From positions 1 through 64,000 of the forward strand of contig NZ_ATUZ01000015.1 in NCBI RefSeq assembly GCF_000420465.1: a stretch of DNA of 64,000 bases, written 5' to 3'. Source of the DNA: Desulfovibrio desulfuricans DSM 642. Its GTDB lineage: Bacteria > Desulfobacterota > Desulfovibrionia > Desulfovibrionales > Desulfovibrionaceae. Position 1 is the stretch's first letter, and every line of letters starts with the position of its first letter. Made by a program: the position numbers and the translations under genes. Positions 8,415 to 16,732 of the stretch are shown here, piece by piece. The notes beneath the pieces are model-generated. The model was given only the letters and a program-made list of their open reading frames with translations, was not told the DNA's origin and searched no databases.

Positions 8415-8981
8415 CTACTTGCCCGGATGTATTTCAGTTATTTTGCTGCCCTGAATACCCAAGCCGGCCATTAGCCCCTTCTGGTTGAAGAAAAATGCGT
8501 ACACCCCAGAGCGAGCCGTGGTCGTGGTAAACGATCTGGCCATTCCTTCATCCACAACAACCACGCTGGGGCCGACACCTATCTCCCATCCTCCACTGCT
8601 TTTCAGATACTTCAGGTCATCATCCGAAAGAAAAAACAGAGCATAGCCAAACTTCTGTATACCGGCCTGCAGCCCGTAGGATGCTGCAACGCTACGATAG
8701 AAGCCCTTGGTTTTGCCTCCAACCCGCAGGGCGCCTTCGCCGAATTGACCGCCAATGATAAGGCCGCCCTTGACTATATTGGGAAAGACAAGGATTCCCT
8801 TGGCAGTGCTTCCCATTTTTTTTGCCGCAGGGCTTGAAGCGTATAACTGGTTTAACGCAGCAGTAACATCATAATTGATGGATGCCGCGCTGTCTGCCAT
8901 GGAGGGCGCGGGAAGAGCAACGACCATGAGTGCAAGCAGGGATAAGAAGATCATCAAACGCCGAAGAATTTTCCCGTTCAT
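8415..8981 (-). CDS. Secreted SYLF-domain (YSC84-type lipid-binding) protein
   Basis: The 188-residue product begins with a signal peptide (positive NGKILRR, then a hydrophobic run, likely cleaved after PSMA at about residue 29). The rest is a SYLF domain, with GILVFPNIVKGGLIIGGQFG (62-81) and the C-terminal YAFFFNQKGLMAGLG segment. SYLF proteins bind phosphoinositides in eukaryotes. The bacterial periplasmic members are poorly understood, and a lipid-binding or envelope role is an inference. A GAGGGG ribosome site precedes the ATG. The gene lies 49 bp after a lipoprotein gene in the same direction, so the two are likely co-transcribed. Confidence 0.85.
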   Translation of the reverse strand: MNGKILRRLMIFLSLLALMVVALPAPSMADSAASINYDVTAALNQLYASSPAAKKMGSTAKGILVFPNIVKGGLIIGGQFGEGALRVGGKTKGFYRSVAASYGLQAGIQKFGYALFFLSDDDLKYLKSSGGWEIGVGPSVVVVDEGMARSFTTTTARSGVYAFFFNQKGLMAGLGIQGSKITEIHPGK

Positions 8982-9030
8982 TGACCATTCCCCTCGTTAA
9001 TATGGCCCTGAAAACACCAGGCTTATAAAA

Positions 9031-9627
9031 TCAACGCTTGGAGCCCTGCTTGGAGCCCTTCCGTACGGCGATATCAACAACCTCAAGATAGCTTATGCCC
9101 AGCGTATCCCCGACCTTAAGCTTTTTGAGGTTCTCTGGATTTTGCACCTTGACCACCACCACAGAACCATTGGCGAGTTCAAGCTTGGCAAGCTCGTTGA
9201 CTTTATCCATGGCAAGTATCTTGGCGGTAAAGTTTGATTCCCTTACTCCCATGCCCTGCGGCTGGGATCCGGGTTTGGCCCTGACAACAGCCGTAGCCTG
9301 TTCGTCAGCCACAGAACCAGGCTCCGCCAACCACACTGTCAGTTCACGCCCGTAGGAAATATCTACCATATCTCCTTTCTTTACGCGCCGCAGATTAACG
9401 GCTTCCTTGCTCACATGAATAATAAACAAATCGCCCTGAAGGCTGCTCAAGGTTACCTTGCGGGCTTTGAGGTCAACAGCTTCAACCTTTGCCACCGTGC
9501 TCTCAACTTCAGAACTCATCACCAGCGTTTCATTTGGCTGGGCAGAAGGTTGAGGGGCATTTTTGCTGCAAGCCACCAAACATATAGCCATAAGTCCTAG
9601 CACCAATCCAGAAAATACAATCTTCAT
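9031..9627 (-). CDS. Putative lipoprotein with two related beta-rich halves
   Basis: The start at 9627 is chosen because GGGAGGG lies six bases upstream. An upstream ATG at 9657 in the same frame has no such site. The 198-residue product has a lipoprotein signal with lipobox LVAC (Cys at about 20). The mature part appears to hold two similar segments. Each has a strand-rich region with a hydrophobic core (VAKVEAVDLKARKVTL; TAKILAMDKVNELAKL), then an LKKLKVGDTL / LRRVKKGDMV motif and an ISY motif. This suggests an internal duplication of a small beta-barrel. No named family is recognised. It probably shares a transcript with the SYLF gene. Confidence 0.75.
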   Translation of the reverse strand: MKIVFSGLVLGLMAICLVACSKNAPQPSAQPNETLVMSSEVESTVAKVEAVDLKARKVTLSSLQGDLFIIHVSKEAVNLRRVKKGDMVDISYGRELTVWLAEPGSVADEQATAVVRAKPGSQPQGMGVRESNFTAKILAMDKVNELAKLELANGSVVVVKVQNPENLKKLKVGDTLGISYLEVVDIAVRKGSKQGSKR

Positions 9628-9685
9628 GCCTTTCCCTCCCATGGTTGACTTTTTCATTTGATTACAAACATTTTTTGACGAGAAT

Positions 9686-9714
9686 AAAGTACCTCTTGCA
9701 TATTACGCCGTCAA
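9686..9714 (-). promoter_or_regulatory. Possible sigma-70-type promoter for the lipoprotein-SYLF unit
   Basis: On the minus strand, TTGACG (9714-9709) and TACTTT (9691-9686) are 17 bp apart, about 60 bp before the chosen lipoprotein start. The -35 box is good and the -10 box is weak. A TATAAT lies slightly further upstream, but with poor -35 spacing. Confidence 0.35.
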
Positions 9715-10081
9715 TTATATCTAACGTGCGTCAAGGTTAAAACAGTGCGTGAACATAACTACACTGCATATAAAACACGCATGCTAGTGATAACAATTGT
9801 GAGTACGTCGTTAATTATGCTTACAAAAGTCGTTCATATCAGACAGGCAAATGCGCTGTGCTGCAACCATGAAGATAGAATTTGGTTCTGAAATACGGAT
9901 AATATTTTCGTATGTGCTGTTATTTCTGTCAGTATGTTTTATTTATATGGCGGTAGTGATGAAAAGTTAAACGTAGTCTGCATGCAGATACGTTAACTTG
10001 TGCTTAAATGCAGATTTTTTTACGAGATTACCAAGGGTATCAGTTGAAGATATTTCAATATTATATCTGATTAGATTTATG
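9715..10081. other. AT-rich intergenic region
   Basis: These 367 bp between the leftward DUF599 gene and the leftward lipoprotein gene contain no credible open frame. They include AT-rich stretches that may belong to the lipoprotein promoter region. No terminator hairpin for the DUF599 gene was seen. Confidence 0.5.
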
Positions 10082-10720
10082 TCATGGCGTTTTATCAAGA
10101 ACAAAAATAATGCTGATCAAAAAGACAGTGCCAAAAATCATGAACTGCGCGCCAAAAATCCAGAAAACCAGCGGCACGGTGAAATAGAAGGCGCGCATTC
10201 CCAAATAAAAATGGTTTGCACCCATATTCAGGTATTTTTCTGCCATGCTGCCAAGCTGGTCAGAATTTTGCTGCCCGGCTTCCGCGCCCAGCATAAAGGC
10301 CACATGCGTGTAGAGCCTGAGAGATGAGGCAAAGCAAAAAAAAGCCAGAAAAAAATTCAGCAAAAGGGCAAGAATCTTGAAGGCAAACATGCCCGGCTCC
10401 ACAGAACCAAAAAAGTTCAGCGAGTGCCATGTATGCCGGACATTTTCCCCATTGCCTGTAAGGGAGAGCACGCCAACAGCCAGCAAAACGCTTGTGGAGG
10501 CCATGAAGGTCGAGGCCATGGTGGCGTTGCGCAGGGTTTGCACGGCAAGAATGCCATTCTTTTTTTCAAGAATGGACTCCACCCACTTAACCCTTGCCGT
10601 CCGCGATATGCCGTGGATTGTGTAGCCGGGATTGGATGATTCCCTGAAACGGATATAGAGATTGTATGCGGCGTACAGAGCCACAGAAATACAGAAACAC
10701 AGCAGGTCAAAAGTATACAT
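10082..10720 (-). CDS. DUF599-family inner-membrane protein
   Basis: The start at 10720 (MYTFDLLCF) follows a G-rich ribosome site. The longer open frame adds 37 residues that look like untranslated leader. The 212-residue protein has an N-terminal membrane segment, the family's conserved middle (VQTLRNATMASTFMASTS) and three further membrane segments, with NMGANHFYLGMRAFYF before the last. DUF599 proteins have no established function. The gene is flanked upstream by a perfect 13-bp inverted repeat and appears to be transcribed alone. Confidence 0.8.
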   Translation of the reverse strand: MYTFDLLCFCISVALYAAYNLYIRFRESSNPGYTIHGISRTARVKWVESILEKKNGILAVQTLRNATMASTFMASTSVLLAVGVLSLTGNGENVRHTWHSLNFFGSVEPGMFAFKILALLLNFFLAFFCFASSLRLYTHVAFMLGAEAGQQNSDQLGSMAEKYLNMGANHFYLGMRAFYFTVPLVFWIFGAQFMIFGTVFLISIIFVLDKTP

Positions 10721-10841
10721 CTGAACCCCCCCGAAGGCGTAAAAGTCACTGCGCCTTTGCCCGCAATCTCTGTATACCCCCGCATGCCGATCCGAAGCAA
10801 CCAATGTACTGATAGGGGCAGGCATGACCATTGCCGGGAGG

Positions 10842-10910
10842 CCGCACCTTCAGCCACACATGCCAGCCATTGAGAGTAGCTTTGCGTGACATGCGGGGCT
10901 GAAGGTGCGG
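10842..10910. repeat. Inverted repeat between the DUF599 and flavin-reductase-like genes
   Basis: The arms CCGCACCTTCAGC (10842-10854) and GCTGAAGGTGCGG (10898-10910) are perfect 13-bp complements, separated by 43 bp. The repeat starts ten bases beyond the stop of the upstream leftward gene. No T-run follows on the minus strand, so a structured RNA or processing site fits better than a simple terminator. Confidence 0.55.
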
Positions 10911-10919
10911 TTTATCGTT

Positions 10920-11321
10920 CTAGAAGCTGAAAGACTGAGGCGGGTTGCCGCTGAAATCAAACATGAAGGCCGTGCCGTGATCAACACTGAAAACCGTAAA
11001 ATCGGGGTTTTCTGCCGAGCCGTAGATGGAGCGGACAAGCCCGTTGTTTTCAATGATGCGCCGCTTGATCGCCATGTCATCGTCCAGATTGGCCTGACCC
11101 TTTACGCGCAGGGTTTCCATCTTGGGCGACATGCAGGCAAACTCCAGTCGGGGGTCGCTCTGCAGCTGGGCAAAGGTTTCTTTTGAGCGCGCGGTGCAGA
11201 ACCACAGACGGCCATTTTCCGCAAACTGAAACTGAAAGGGCCTCACTCGGACCGCGCCGGAATCAGAAGTGGCAAGAAAAACCGTGGTGTTGGCTGAAAG
11301 AAAGTCGATTACTTTTTGCAT
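10920..11321 (-). CDS. Pyridoxamine 5'-phosphate oxidase-family (flavin-binding split barrel) protein
   Basis: The chosen start (MQKVIDFLSANTTV) has GGAGA seven bases upstream. An ATG twelve bases earlier overlaps that site. The 133-residue product has the split-barrel signature: FLATSDSGAVRVRPFQFQF, then LWFCTARSKETFAQL and FACMSPKMETLRVKGQA. Such small members bind FMN or F420 and often reduce quinones or other small molecules. The exact substrate is unknown. The gene follows a marR-type gene after 84 bp, has its own upstream palindrome identical in core to the one before marR, and is likely repressed by that regulator. Confidence 0.82.
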   Translation of the reverse strand: MQKVIDFLSANTTVFLATSDSGAVRVRPFQFQFAENGRLWFCTARSKETFAQLQSDPRLEFACMSPKMETLRVKGQANLDDDMAIKRRIIENNGLVRSIYGSAENPDFTVFSVDHGTAFMFDFSGNPPQSFSF

Positions 11322-11337
11322 GATATTCTCCATTTTA

Positions 11338-11349
11338 TTCTATATCGAA
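11338..11349. promoter_or_regulatory. Candidate MarR operator before the flavin-reductase-like gene
   Basis: The near-palindrome TTCTATATCGAA lies 17 bp upstream of the gene's ATG. The same 12-mer (as its reverse complement TTCGATATAGAA) lies 15 bp before marR, with similar flanks (AACTA on one side). The matched positions suggest one regulator controls both genes. Confidence 0.65.
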
Positions 11350-11360
11350 CTATTGTTTCA

Positions 11361-11394
11361 CAAAAAAACATCCAAAGCACAGTGCGTTGGATGC
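11361..11394 (-). terminator. Rho-independent terminator of marR
   Basis: Read on the minus strand, GCATCCAA pairs with TTGGATG(T) around a ten-base loop, followed by a run of seven T. It lies a few bases after the marR stop codon and upstream of the next gene's operator. The downstream gene therefore needs its own promoter. Confidence 0.85.
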
Positions 11395-11405
11395 TTTTGC
11401 GGGTA

Positions 11406-11846
11406 TCAGAATATGGTTTTCAGGCTGATGTTGCGCAGCACTCTTTCCAGCCCGGCAACAAGGGTTTCCCTGTCGGCTTGGGGCATGTCGCCCCACACGG
11501 CATCAAGCAGCGTCTGGGAAATGGCGTCAAAATCAGCCTTGGCAGCAAGAGCTTTGGCGGAAAGTGAAACCAGCGTAACCCGCGAATCTTCCTGCGAGGG
11601 AGATTTGGTTACGTAGCCCGCCTGCTCCAGTTTGCCGACCAGTGTGGTCACAGTGTTTTTTTGTTTGCCTATTGCCTCGGCAAGTGCGCTCATATGCATG
11701 GGGCCGCGCGTAAACAGGGCCTGCAAAATGGCGCCGTGAGAGGGGGCCATGCCGCTGTGCCCGCGCTTTTCAAGCTCGGCAACTATAAGGTTGTTGGCTT
11801 GCTCGCGCACCCGGCCTATGAGCGCAACAATGTGATCCGTCTTCAT
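11406..11846 (-). CDS. MarR-family transcriptional regulator
   Basis: The 146-residue protein, starting at MKTDHIVALIG, has the MarR fold. A dimerisation helix is followed by the winged helix region MHMSALAEAIGKQKNTVTTLVGKLEQ and the wing TKSPSQEDSRVTLVSLS, which carries the conserved D-x-R. The longer open frame adds 40 residues that overlap the operator and are unlikely to be translated. A palindrome lies immediately upstream and a copy precedes the adjacent flavin-reductase-like gene, which argues for autoregulation and control of that gene. The ligand is unknown. No oxidation-sensing pair of cysteines is seen in the chosen product. Confidence 0.88.
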   Translation of the reverse strand: MKTDHIVALIGRVREQANNLIVAELEKRGHSGMAPSHGAILQALFTRGPMHMSALAEAIGKQKNTVTTLVGKLEQAGYVTKSPSQEDSRVTLVSLSAKALAAKADFDAISQTLLDAVWGDMPQADRETLVAGLERVLRNISLKTIF

Positions 11847-11860
11847 GGGGGGCAATTTAT

Positions 11861-11872
11861 TTCGATATAGAA
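11861..11872. promoter_or_regulatory. Candidate MarR operator before marR
   Basis: TTCGATATAGAA lies 15 bp upstream of the chosen marR ATG. It is the exact reverse complement of the element before the flavin-reductase-like gene. Confidence 0.65.
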
Positions 11873-11910
11873 CTAATGTCAAGCCTGTCATGTGCAGCGC
11901 ACCGCAGAAA

Positions 11911-11953
11911 AAGCAAAAATCCCCGGCACCGCCTGATGGCAGTGCCGGGGATG
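11911..11953 (-). terminator. Rho-independent terminator of trpS
   Basis: The perfect 11-bp stem ATCCCCGGCAC / GTGCCGGGGAT encloses a 12-nt loop and, read on the minus strand, is followed by a T-rich tail. It lies about 58 bp after the trpS stop. Confidence 0.88.
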
Positions 11954-12010
11954 ACTGGCATGACACGGCGCAATTATCTGCGCTTCGGGCAGCCCGCCTG
12001 AGTGGGCTGC

Positions 12011-13078
12011 TTATTTGGATTGCAGTTTGAGGCCAGCTTCAAAATGGTTCAGCTTCATGGCCCGGCGAACCTTTTCAAGGGTTTTGGCGGCCTTGTCGTA
12101 GGCCTTTTCCGTACCTTTCTTGAGCACGTCAATGACGAAAGGAATGTCCTGTTCGTATTGCTGTCTGCGGGTGCGGATGGGGCCGAGGATCTGTTGCATG
12201 ACCTCGTTGAGGAACTTCTTCACCGCCACGTCGCCAAGGCCGCCGCGCTGGTAGTGGGCCTTCATTTCGTCCAGATTGGGGTAGGACGAATTGAACTTGG
12301 CAAAGTCTTCCGGCACGGCAAAGGCGTCCAGATAGGTGAACACGGTATTGCCCTCAATCTTGCCGGGGTCGGAAGCCTTGAGGTGCCCGGGGTCGGTGAA
12401 CATGCTGAAAATCTTGTCGTGAACTTCCTTCTCGGAGTCGCTCAGATAGATGCAGTTGCCGATGGACTTGCTCATCTTGGCCTTGCCGTCAATGCCGGGC
12501 AGGCGCAGGCAGGCGGCGTTCTGTTCCAGCAGGATCTGCGGTTCCACCAGGGTTTCGCCATAGGTGCTGTTGAACTTGCGCACGATTTCCACGGTCTGTT
12601 CCAGCATGGGCTTCTGGTCTTCGCCAACCGGCACGGCGGTGGCTTCAAAAGCCGTGATGTCTGCCGCCTGACTGATGGGGTAGGTGAAGAATCCCACGGG
12701 AATGCTCTGCTCAAAATTTTTCTGGGCAATCTCTGCCTTGACCGTGGGGTTGCGCTGAAGGCGCGACACGGTGACAAGGTTCATATAGTGGAAACTCAGC
12801 TCATAAAGCTGCGGCAACTGCGACTGGATGAAGATGGAGGACTTTTCCGGGTCAATGCCGCAGGCAAGGTAGTCCAGCGCCACTTCAAGGATGTTGTTGC
12901 GCACTTTTTCAGGATTGTCGGCATTGTCGGTCAGAGCCTGCGCATCGGCCAGCATGATGTAGATTTCATCAAATTTGCCAGAATTTTGCAGCAAAACGCG
13001 CTGTTTGAGCGATCCGGCGAAGTGTCCGATGTGCAGCTTACCCGTGGGGCGATCCCCGGTCAGAATGATATTGCTCAT
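12011..13078 (-). CDS. trpS: Tryptophanyl-tRNA synthetase
   Basis: This class I aminoacyl-tRNA synthetase charges tRNA-Trp. The start at 13078 (MSNIILTGDRPTG) gives 355 residues, near the usual bacterial length. The in-frame extension upstream is rich in Pro and Arg and unlikely to be translated. The HIGH motif is HIGH (16-19) within PTGKLHIGH. The second ATP motif KMSKS lies at 201-205. The GEDQKPMLEQT stretch is typical of TrpRS. It appears to be a single-gene unit with its own terminator. Confidence 0.96.
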   Translation of the reverse strand: MSNIILTGDRPTGKLHIGHFAGSLKQRVLLQNSGKFDEIYIMLADAQALTDNADNPEKVRNNILEVALDYLACGIDPEKSSIFIQSQLPQLYELSFHYMNLVTVSRLQRNPTVKAEIAQKNFEQSIPVGFFTYPISQAADITAFEATAVPVGEDQKPMLEQTVEIVRKFNSTYGETLVEPQILLEQNAACLRLPGIDGKAKMSKSIGNCIYLSDSEKEVHDKIFSMFTDPGHLKASDPGKIEGNTVFTYLDAFAVPEDFAKFNSSYPNLDEMKAHYQRGGLGDVAVKKFLNEVMQQILGPIRTRRQQYEQDIPFVIDVLKKGTEKAYDKAAKTLEKVRRAMKLNHFEAGLKLQSK

Positions 13079-13443
13079 AATGTTCTGCGTATGTCCTCTG
13101 GGCAAGGGCATCAGGAACGCAGCCTCCATGCGTGAATTTTTTGCAGTACGGAGCGGGCTTGCTCCATAAATATGCAACCGTGCCGCAATGTTTGCACATT
13201 TAGCAGGGCGTAGGCTTTTGCCTATACACCAAGCATGCGCAGGCCACAAGGGGCAAGGCCGGTAAGGGCGAGACTTCGGCGTTTTGATTGGGAAATTATT
13301 CACTTGCGGGCGGCATTGTGCGGGCGTATGGTCTGGGCGTCAGCAGCAGCTTGCCGCCTGTTTGCCGATACGTTTTTGTTGTTCTGTGATTCCATTGCGT
13401 TATGTGTATTTATAGAGATTGTTCATGTAACGGGAGTGCGATC
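13079..13443. other. Divergent intergenic region between trpS and the cupin gene
   Basis: These 365 bp must hold the promoters of leftward trpS and rightward cupin gene. No clear -35/-10 pair, operator or RNA leader could be assigned. Frames inside it are short and unremarkable. Confidence 0.45.
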
Positions 13444-13872
13444 ATGAAAAAGATGCTTTTTGCCGCAGCGCTGTGCTCACTGGTATTTGCCGGAACGGCT
13501 CTTGCGGGCGAACCGCAGCTCTACCCAAAGGATTCCTTGAAAACTTGGAACCGTGATAAGGTGGCGGGCGGCCAGGGAACCTTGTTCGGCCAGTTCGGCT
13601 TTACCCGCAACGATGCCTCCAAAGACATGGTCATCAAGGAAATCGGCTGGATGACCCTGCAACCGGGCGCTTCCATTGGCATGCACAAGCATGAAAACAA
13701 TGAAGACGCTTACATCATCGTTTCCGGCGAGGGCGTGTTCACCGACAGCGCGGGCAAGGAAACTCCGGTAAAAGGCGGCGACATCACAATAGCCCGTCCT
13801 GGCGATACCCATGCGCTCAAATGCAGCGGCAACGTGCCTTTGGTATTTCTGGATGTGATCGGCCAGCGTTAG
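13444..13872 (+). CDS. Periplasmic cupin-domain protein
   Basis: The start at 13444 gives a clean signal peptide (MKKMLFAAALCSLVFAGTALA, cleaved after about residue 21) and follows GGGAG. The mature part is a single cupin barrel. Motif 1 is GMHKHENNEDAYIIVSGEG, with two His and a Glu as metal ligands. Motif 2 is RPGDTHALKCSGNVPLVF, supplying the last His. A metal-binding small-molecule or isomerase role is typical of such proteins, but no substrate can be named. It stands alone between divergent trpS and a convergent operon. Confidence 0.85.
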   Translation: MKKMLFAAALCSLVFAGTALAGEPQLYPKDSLKTWNRDKVAGGQGTLFGQFGFTRNDASKDMVIKEIGWMTLQPGASIGMHKHENNEDAYIIVSGEGVFTDSAGKETPVKGGDITIARPGDTHALKCSGNVPLVFLDVIGQR

Positions 13873-13911
13873 CGCTTCGGACTGTCAGGGCTGGATTAGC
13901 CCGATAAATAT

Positions 13912-13980
13912 ACCCCATCAGGCAAACAAAGCACGGCAGTCCGTACGCTGCATCTTTGAAAGTCTGATGGGGTTTGTATT
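13912..13980 (+). terminator. Possible terminator after the cupin gene
   Basis: ACCCCATCAG (13912-13921) pairs with CTGATGGGGT (13964-13973) across a 42-nt loop and is followed by TTGTATTT. The long loop and imperfect T-run make it a weak call. It also lies between convergent genes and might serve both. Confidence 0.4.
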
Positions 13981-14046
13981 TGGTAGGGCGGGTTTTATTC
14001 GGGGGGGCACTTTGGGCTTTAGGGCAATATCATCCAGCTATCTGCA

Positions 14047-14916
14047 CTATTCGCTGGTTTTGTCCGTGGTCAGCAGAAATACCGCACTGAGAACCAGCGC
14101 GCCGCCCAACCAGCCGGATGCGCTGAAACTTTCATTCCAGAACAGCCAGACCCAAAGAGTGCCAAGTACAGGCTCCAGATGGCAGGTAACGGCGGCCCGC
14201 ACAAGGCTGATGCGTTTCAGCCCCTGCCCGTAGCAGATGTAGGCCATGTAGCAGGTGAGCAGCCCCAGGGCGAACAGCCAGCCCCATGTGTCCGGGGTGT
14301 GATCCACATGCACCGGGCCGCTGAAGCCCAGAGCCGCCACACCGCCCAGCAGCATGAAGCCATAAATGCTGGCTGTGGAATAGCGGCGTTGCCACCAGCG
14401 GTAAAAGGGATAGTGCGTGGCGTAGCACAGGCCGGAGAGCAGGCCAAAGCCAATGCCCTCAAGGGATGTTTCGCCCGGCAGGCTGCCGCCGGAAAAACAG
14501 ACCAGCACCGTGCCGGAAAGGGCAATGAACACGGCCAGCGCCTTGCGCCGTGTTATGTGCTCGCCAAACAGAAAGCGCGAAAAAACAGCCACCCACACCG
14601 GGGCCGTATACAGCAGCACCACGGCGGTTGCGCCGCCGCTGAGCTTGATGGCCATTTGCATGGCCCCGAAAAACACCCCAACGCCCCATGCGCCAAAGAG
14701 CATAAATGTCAGGGCATGGCGCAAGGGAATGCGCAGGCCCCCGGTCAGAGCTGCATGCGTCAGGAAAAAGGCGCAGCCAATGGCCGCCCGCCAAAAGGCC
14801 GTTTCGAGCGGCAATACGCCCGCATGCTGGCAAAACTTGGAAACAACGCCCAACAGCGACCACAGCAGGGCTGCCAGCAAAATCCATACATAGCCGTTAA
14901 ACATGTTCTGCCGCAT
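14047..14916 (-). CDS. EamA/DMT-family inner-membrane transporter
   Basis: The 289-residue protein has about ten membrane segments in two EamA repeats. The first begins with WILLAALLWSLLGVVSKF and the second near GLLSGLCYATHYPFYRWW. Both carry the usual late AAVTCHLEPVLGTLWVWLF-type helix. Family members export or exchange small metabolites such as amino acids, nucleotide sugars or drugs, and the substrate is not evident. It is the last gene of a leftward unit with a phosphodiesterase (23-bp gap) and a deacetylase, which hints at an envelope-related metabolite. Confidence 0.85.
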   Translation of the reverse strand: MRQNMFNGYVWILLAALLWSLLGVVSKFCQHAGVLPLETAFWRAAIGCAFFLTHAALTGGLRIPLRHALTFMLFGAWGVGVFFGAMQMAIKLSGGATAVVLLYTAPVWVAVFSRFLFGEHITRRKALAVFIALSGTVLVCFSGGSLPGETSLEGIGFGLLSGLCYATHYPFYRWWQRRYSTASIYGFMLLGGVAALGFSGPVHVDHTPDTWGWLFALGLLTCYMAYICYGQGLKRISLVRAAVTCHLEPVLGTLWVWLFWNESFSASGWLGGALVLSAVFLLTTDKTSE

Positions 14917-14939
14917 AATATTGGTGGAGGTGCAGGGTG

Positions 14940-15707
14940 TTATTCAATGCCGAGCGCATGGCATACAAGCCCTGCAATCTGCGTTTGATCTGTGGGCAGC
15001 GGGGTGTTTTTAAACCCTTCGCCCGCCAGCCACAGGGGAACCCGCCGGCTGGCTTCGCTGTTGTCGTTATGGCGGCCGTCGTCGTCCATGCCGTGATCGC
15101 TGGTGACCAGCACCGCGTAGCCTGCCGACGTCCATTCCGGCAGCCAGCGGGCCAGCAGGCCATCGGCCCTGCGGGCGGCATCCCGGTATTCCTTGCTGTT
15201 TGCGCCGTGCAGATGGCCTGCGTTGTCGATGCCCATGCTGTGCGCCAGCAGAAGATGCGGCTCATGGCGTCGCCGCAGGCAGGCCGCATCGTGAAAAATC
15301 TCATCGTCCGGGTAGGCATCGGTGCAGTAAAACAGGCCGTGGGCAATGGGCAAGGCCGCATCGTCCGTAATCCGGTCGCGCCCCGGCTCAAATGGGGCCA
15401 CGTTGCACAGCTCGCTCATCCAGTGGTAGGCAGCGGCGGCGGTGGTCAGGCCTGCGGCCTGCGCGCGGCTGAAAATGGTGGGCACTGGGCAGAGCCGGGC
15501 ATCATCATTATGCATAATGCCGCTTTGCGCCGGGCGTAAGCCTGTGAGCAGGGTGGCGTAAATGGGGCGGGAGAGCGGCGGCAGTTCGCCTTGCAACTCC
15601 GTATGGCGCGCCAGACCCGCATCGGTGAGCGACTGCATGTAGCTCATGCAGCGGCGGGCCGTGGCGGCGGCAAGGCCATCCAGCAGCACAAAGACCACGC
15701 GGGGCAT
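14940..15707 (-). CDS. Alkaline phosphatase-superfamily phosphodiesterase/nucleotide pyrophosphatase
   Basis: This 255-residue cytoplasmic-looking protein has the two-metal site of the superfamily. Asp10 sits in FVLLDG, a Ser/Thr nucleophile lies in LSRPIYATLLTG, and an Asp/His pair in MGIDNAGHLHG and TSDHGMDDDGRH completes the second metal site. It probably hydrolyses a phosphodiester or phosphonate. It overlaps the upstream deacetylase gene by one base (TAATG), so the two are translationally coupled. The neighbouring glycosyltransferases suggest an envelope glycan or glycolipid substrate, which is an inference. Confidence 0.82.
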   Translation of the reverse strand: MPRVVFVLLDGLAAATARRCMSYMQSLTDAGLARHTELQGELPPLSRPIYATLLTGLRPAQSGIMHNDDARLCPVPTIFSRAQAAGLTTAAAAYHWMSELCNVAPFEPGRDRITDDAALPIAHGLFYCTDAYPDDEIFHDAACLRRRHEPHLLLAHSMGIDNAGHLHGANSKEYRDAARRADGLLARWLPEWTSAGYAVLVTSDHGMDDDGRHNDNSEASRRVPLWLAGEGFKNTPLPTDQTQIAGLVCHALGIE

Positions 15708-16732
15708 TACCAGTCTCCCTTGCCTGTCGGGCGCGGGCCGAAATCAAGACAGGGGGCCTGCTCTCGCAGTTGGGCGGCGGTGAGTCCACGCACTGCGTAA
15801 TTGCGCGCCAGCCACGCCAGAAAGTCATAAATTTTTTTGTACAGGGCATCGGCGGCTTTTTGATCGGGAATGTTGGGCGATCCCCCGGGCAGCATTTCTG
15901 ACGAATGCCAGAACAGGCTCAAAACCCGTCCGCCGCGCGCCATGTGCAGGCGCGTAGCCGCCCGCATCACGGCGGCGCTGTGCCATACCGGGTTAGGGCT
16001 CAACGCTCCCCAAAAATGAAAGGAATCGGCCCAGGCCGCGCCTCTGGCGCACCCATGCCACAGCCGGGCCAGCGTGCGCGAAAGCGGAATCTGCGTAACC
16101 GGCGATTCCAGCAGGCCGGGGGCGTCCTCAAGCCAGTAGGGGTCGGAAGGCGCAAGAAAGTGATCCGGCCCGTCAGGGAAGACGCGCAAGGGACATACCG
16201 AACTGTCAAAAGTGATGCCTTCCTCCGTCAGCAGGGGGCGCACAACGGATTTGAGATCCCAGCGTCCCATGCGGAAGCTGGTCAGATCCGCGCCCTGAAA
16301 TTCGCGTCCGGCATCCAGCAGGGTGCGCAGGCGCTGGCGCAGCAGTTCGCGCGGCAGGCGGTCTGTGCGGGTGGGCGGCCCCTGTTTTTGCGTGGCGGGC
16401 TGCGCCGTGTCGTCCCCAAGAGGCGGTGTGCTCCAGTGGTGCAGGTGCGCGGCGATTTCCGCATCGCAGTGGTCGCGCATCCAGGCCAGATGGGAACAGG
16501 CTTCGGCATTGGCAAAAACCGTGTGCGCGCAAAACAGCGTGAGCGGAAAGCCCAGTTCGCTGGTGAGGGGGGCAAGCCTGCGCAGCAGGGCCACATTGCG
16601 CACGCCGCAGCCTTGCGCCGCATAGTTGCCGGAAAACAGCCCCTCTTCTTCCACATCAAGGCTCACAATCACGCGCAGGGCGGGTTTGTCTGCCTGATTA
16701 TTGAAGGATGTATCGTTGGTGCAGTCAGTCAT
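15707..16732 (-). CDS. Polysaccharide deacetylase-like (NodB-type barrel) protein
   Basis: The 341-residue protein resembles carbohydrate esterase family 4-like barrels. The metal-site Asp lies in VSLDVEEEGLF (about 23-33), an HxxxH-like motif in EIAAHLHHW (about 92-100), the arginine strand in SFRMGRWDLKSVV, and the late His in LSLFWHSSEMLPG. It probably removes an acetyl group from a sugar, but the motifs diverge from NodB, so the activity is not certain. It heads a three-gene leftward unit and is divergent from a GT4 gene. The two units may work on the same glycoconjugate. Confidence 0.75.
   Translation of the reverse strand: MTDCTNDTSFNNQADKPALRVIVSLDVEEEGLFSGNYAAQGCGVRNVALLRRLAPLTSELGFPLTLFCAHTVFANAEACSHLAWMRDHCDAEIAAHLHHWSTPPLGDDTAQPATQKQGPPTRTDRLPRELLRQRLRTLLDAGREFQGADLTSFRMGRWDLKSVVRPLLTEEGITFDSSVCPLRVFPDGPDHFLAPSDPYWLEDAPGLLESPVTQIPLSRTLARLWHGCARGAAWADSFHFWGALSPNPVWHSAAVMRAATRLHMARGGRVLSLFWHSSEMLPGGSPNIPDQKAADALYKKIYDFLAWLARNYAVRGLTAAQLREQAPCLDFGPRPTGKGDW

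Noticed and set aside
12002-13135. 377-codon frame opposite trpS
   Set aside because: It is antisense to an intact tryptophanyl-tRNA synthetase with both class I motifs.
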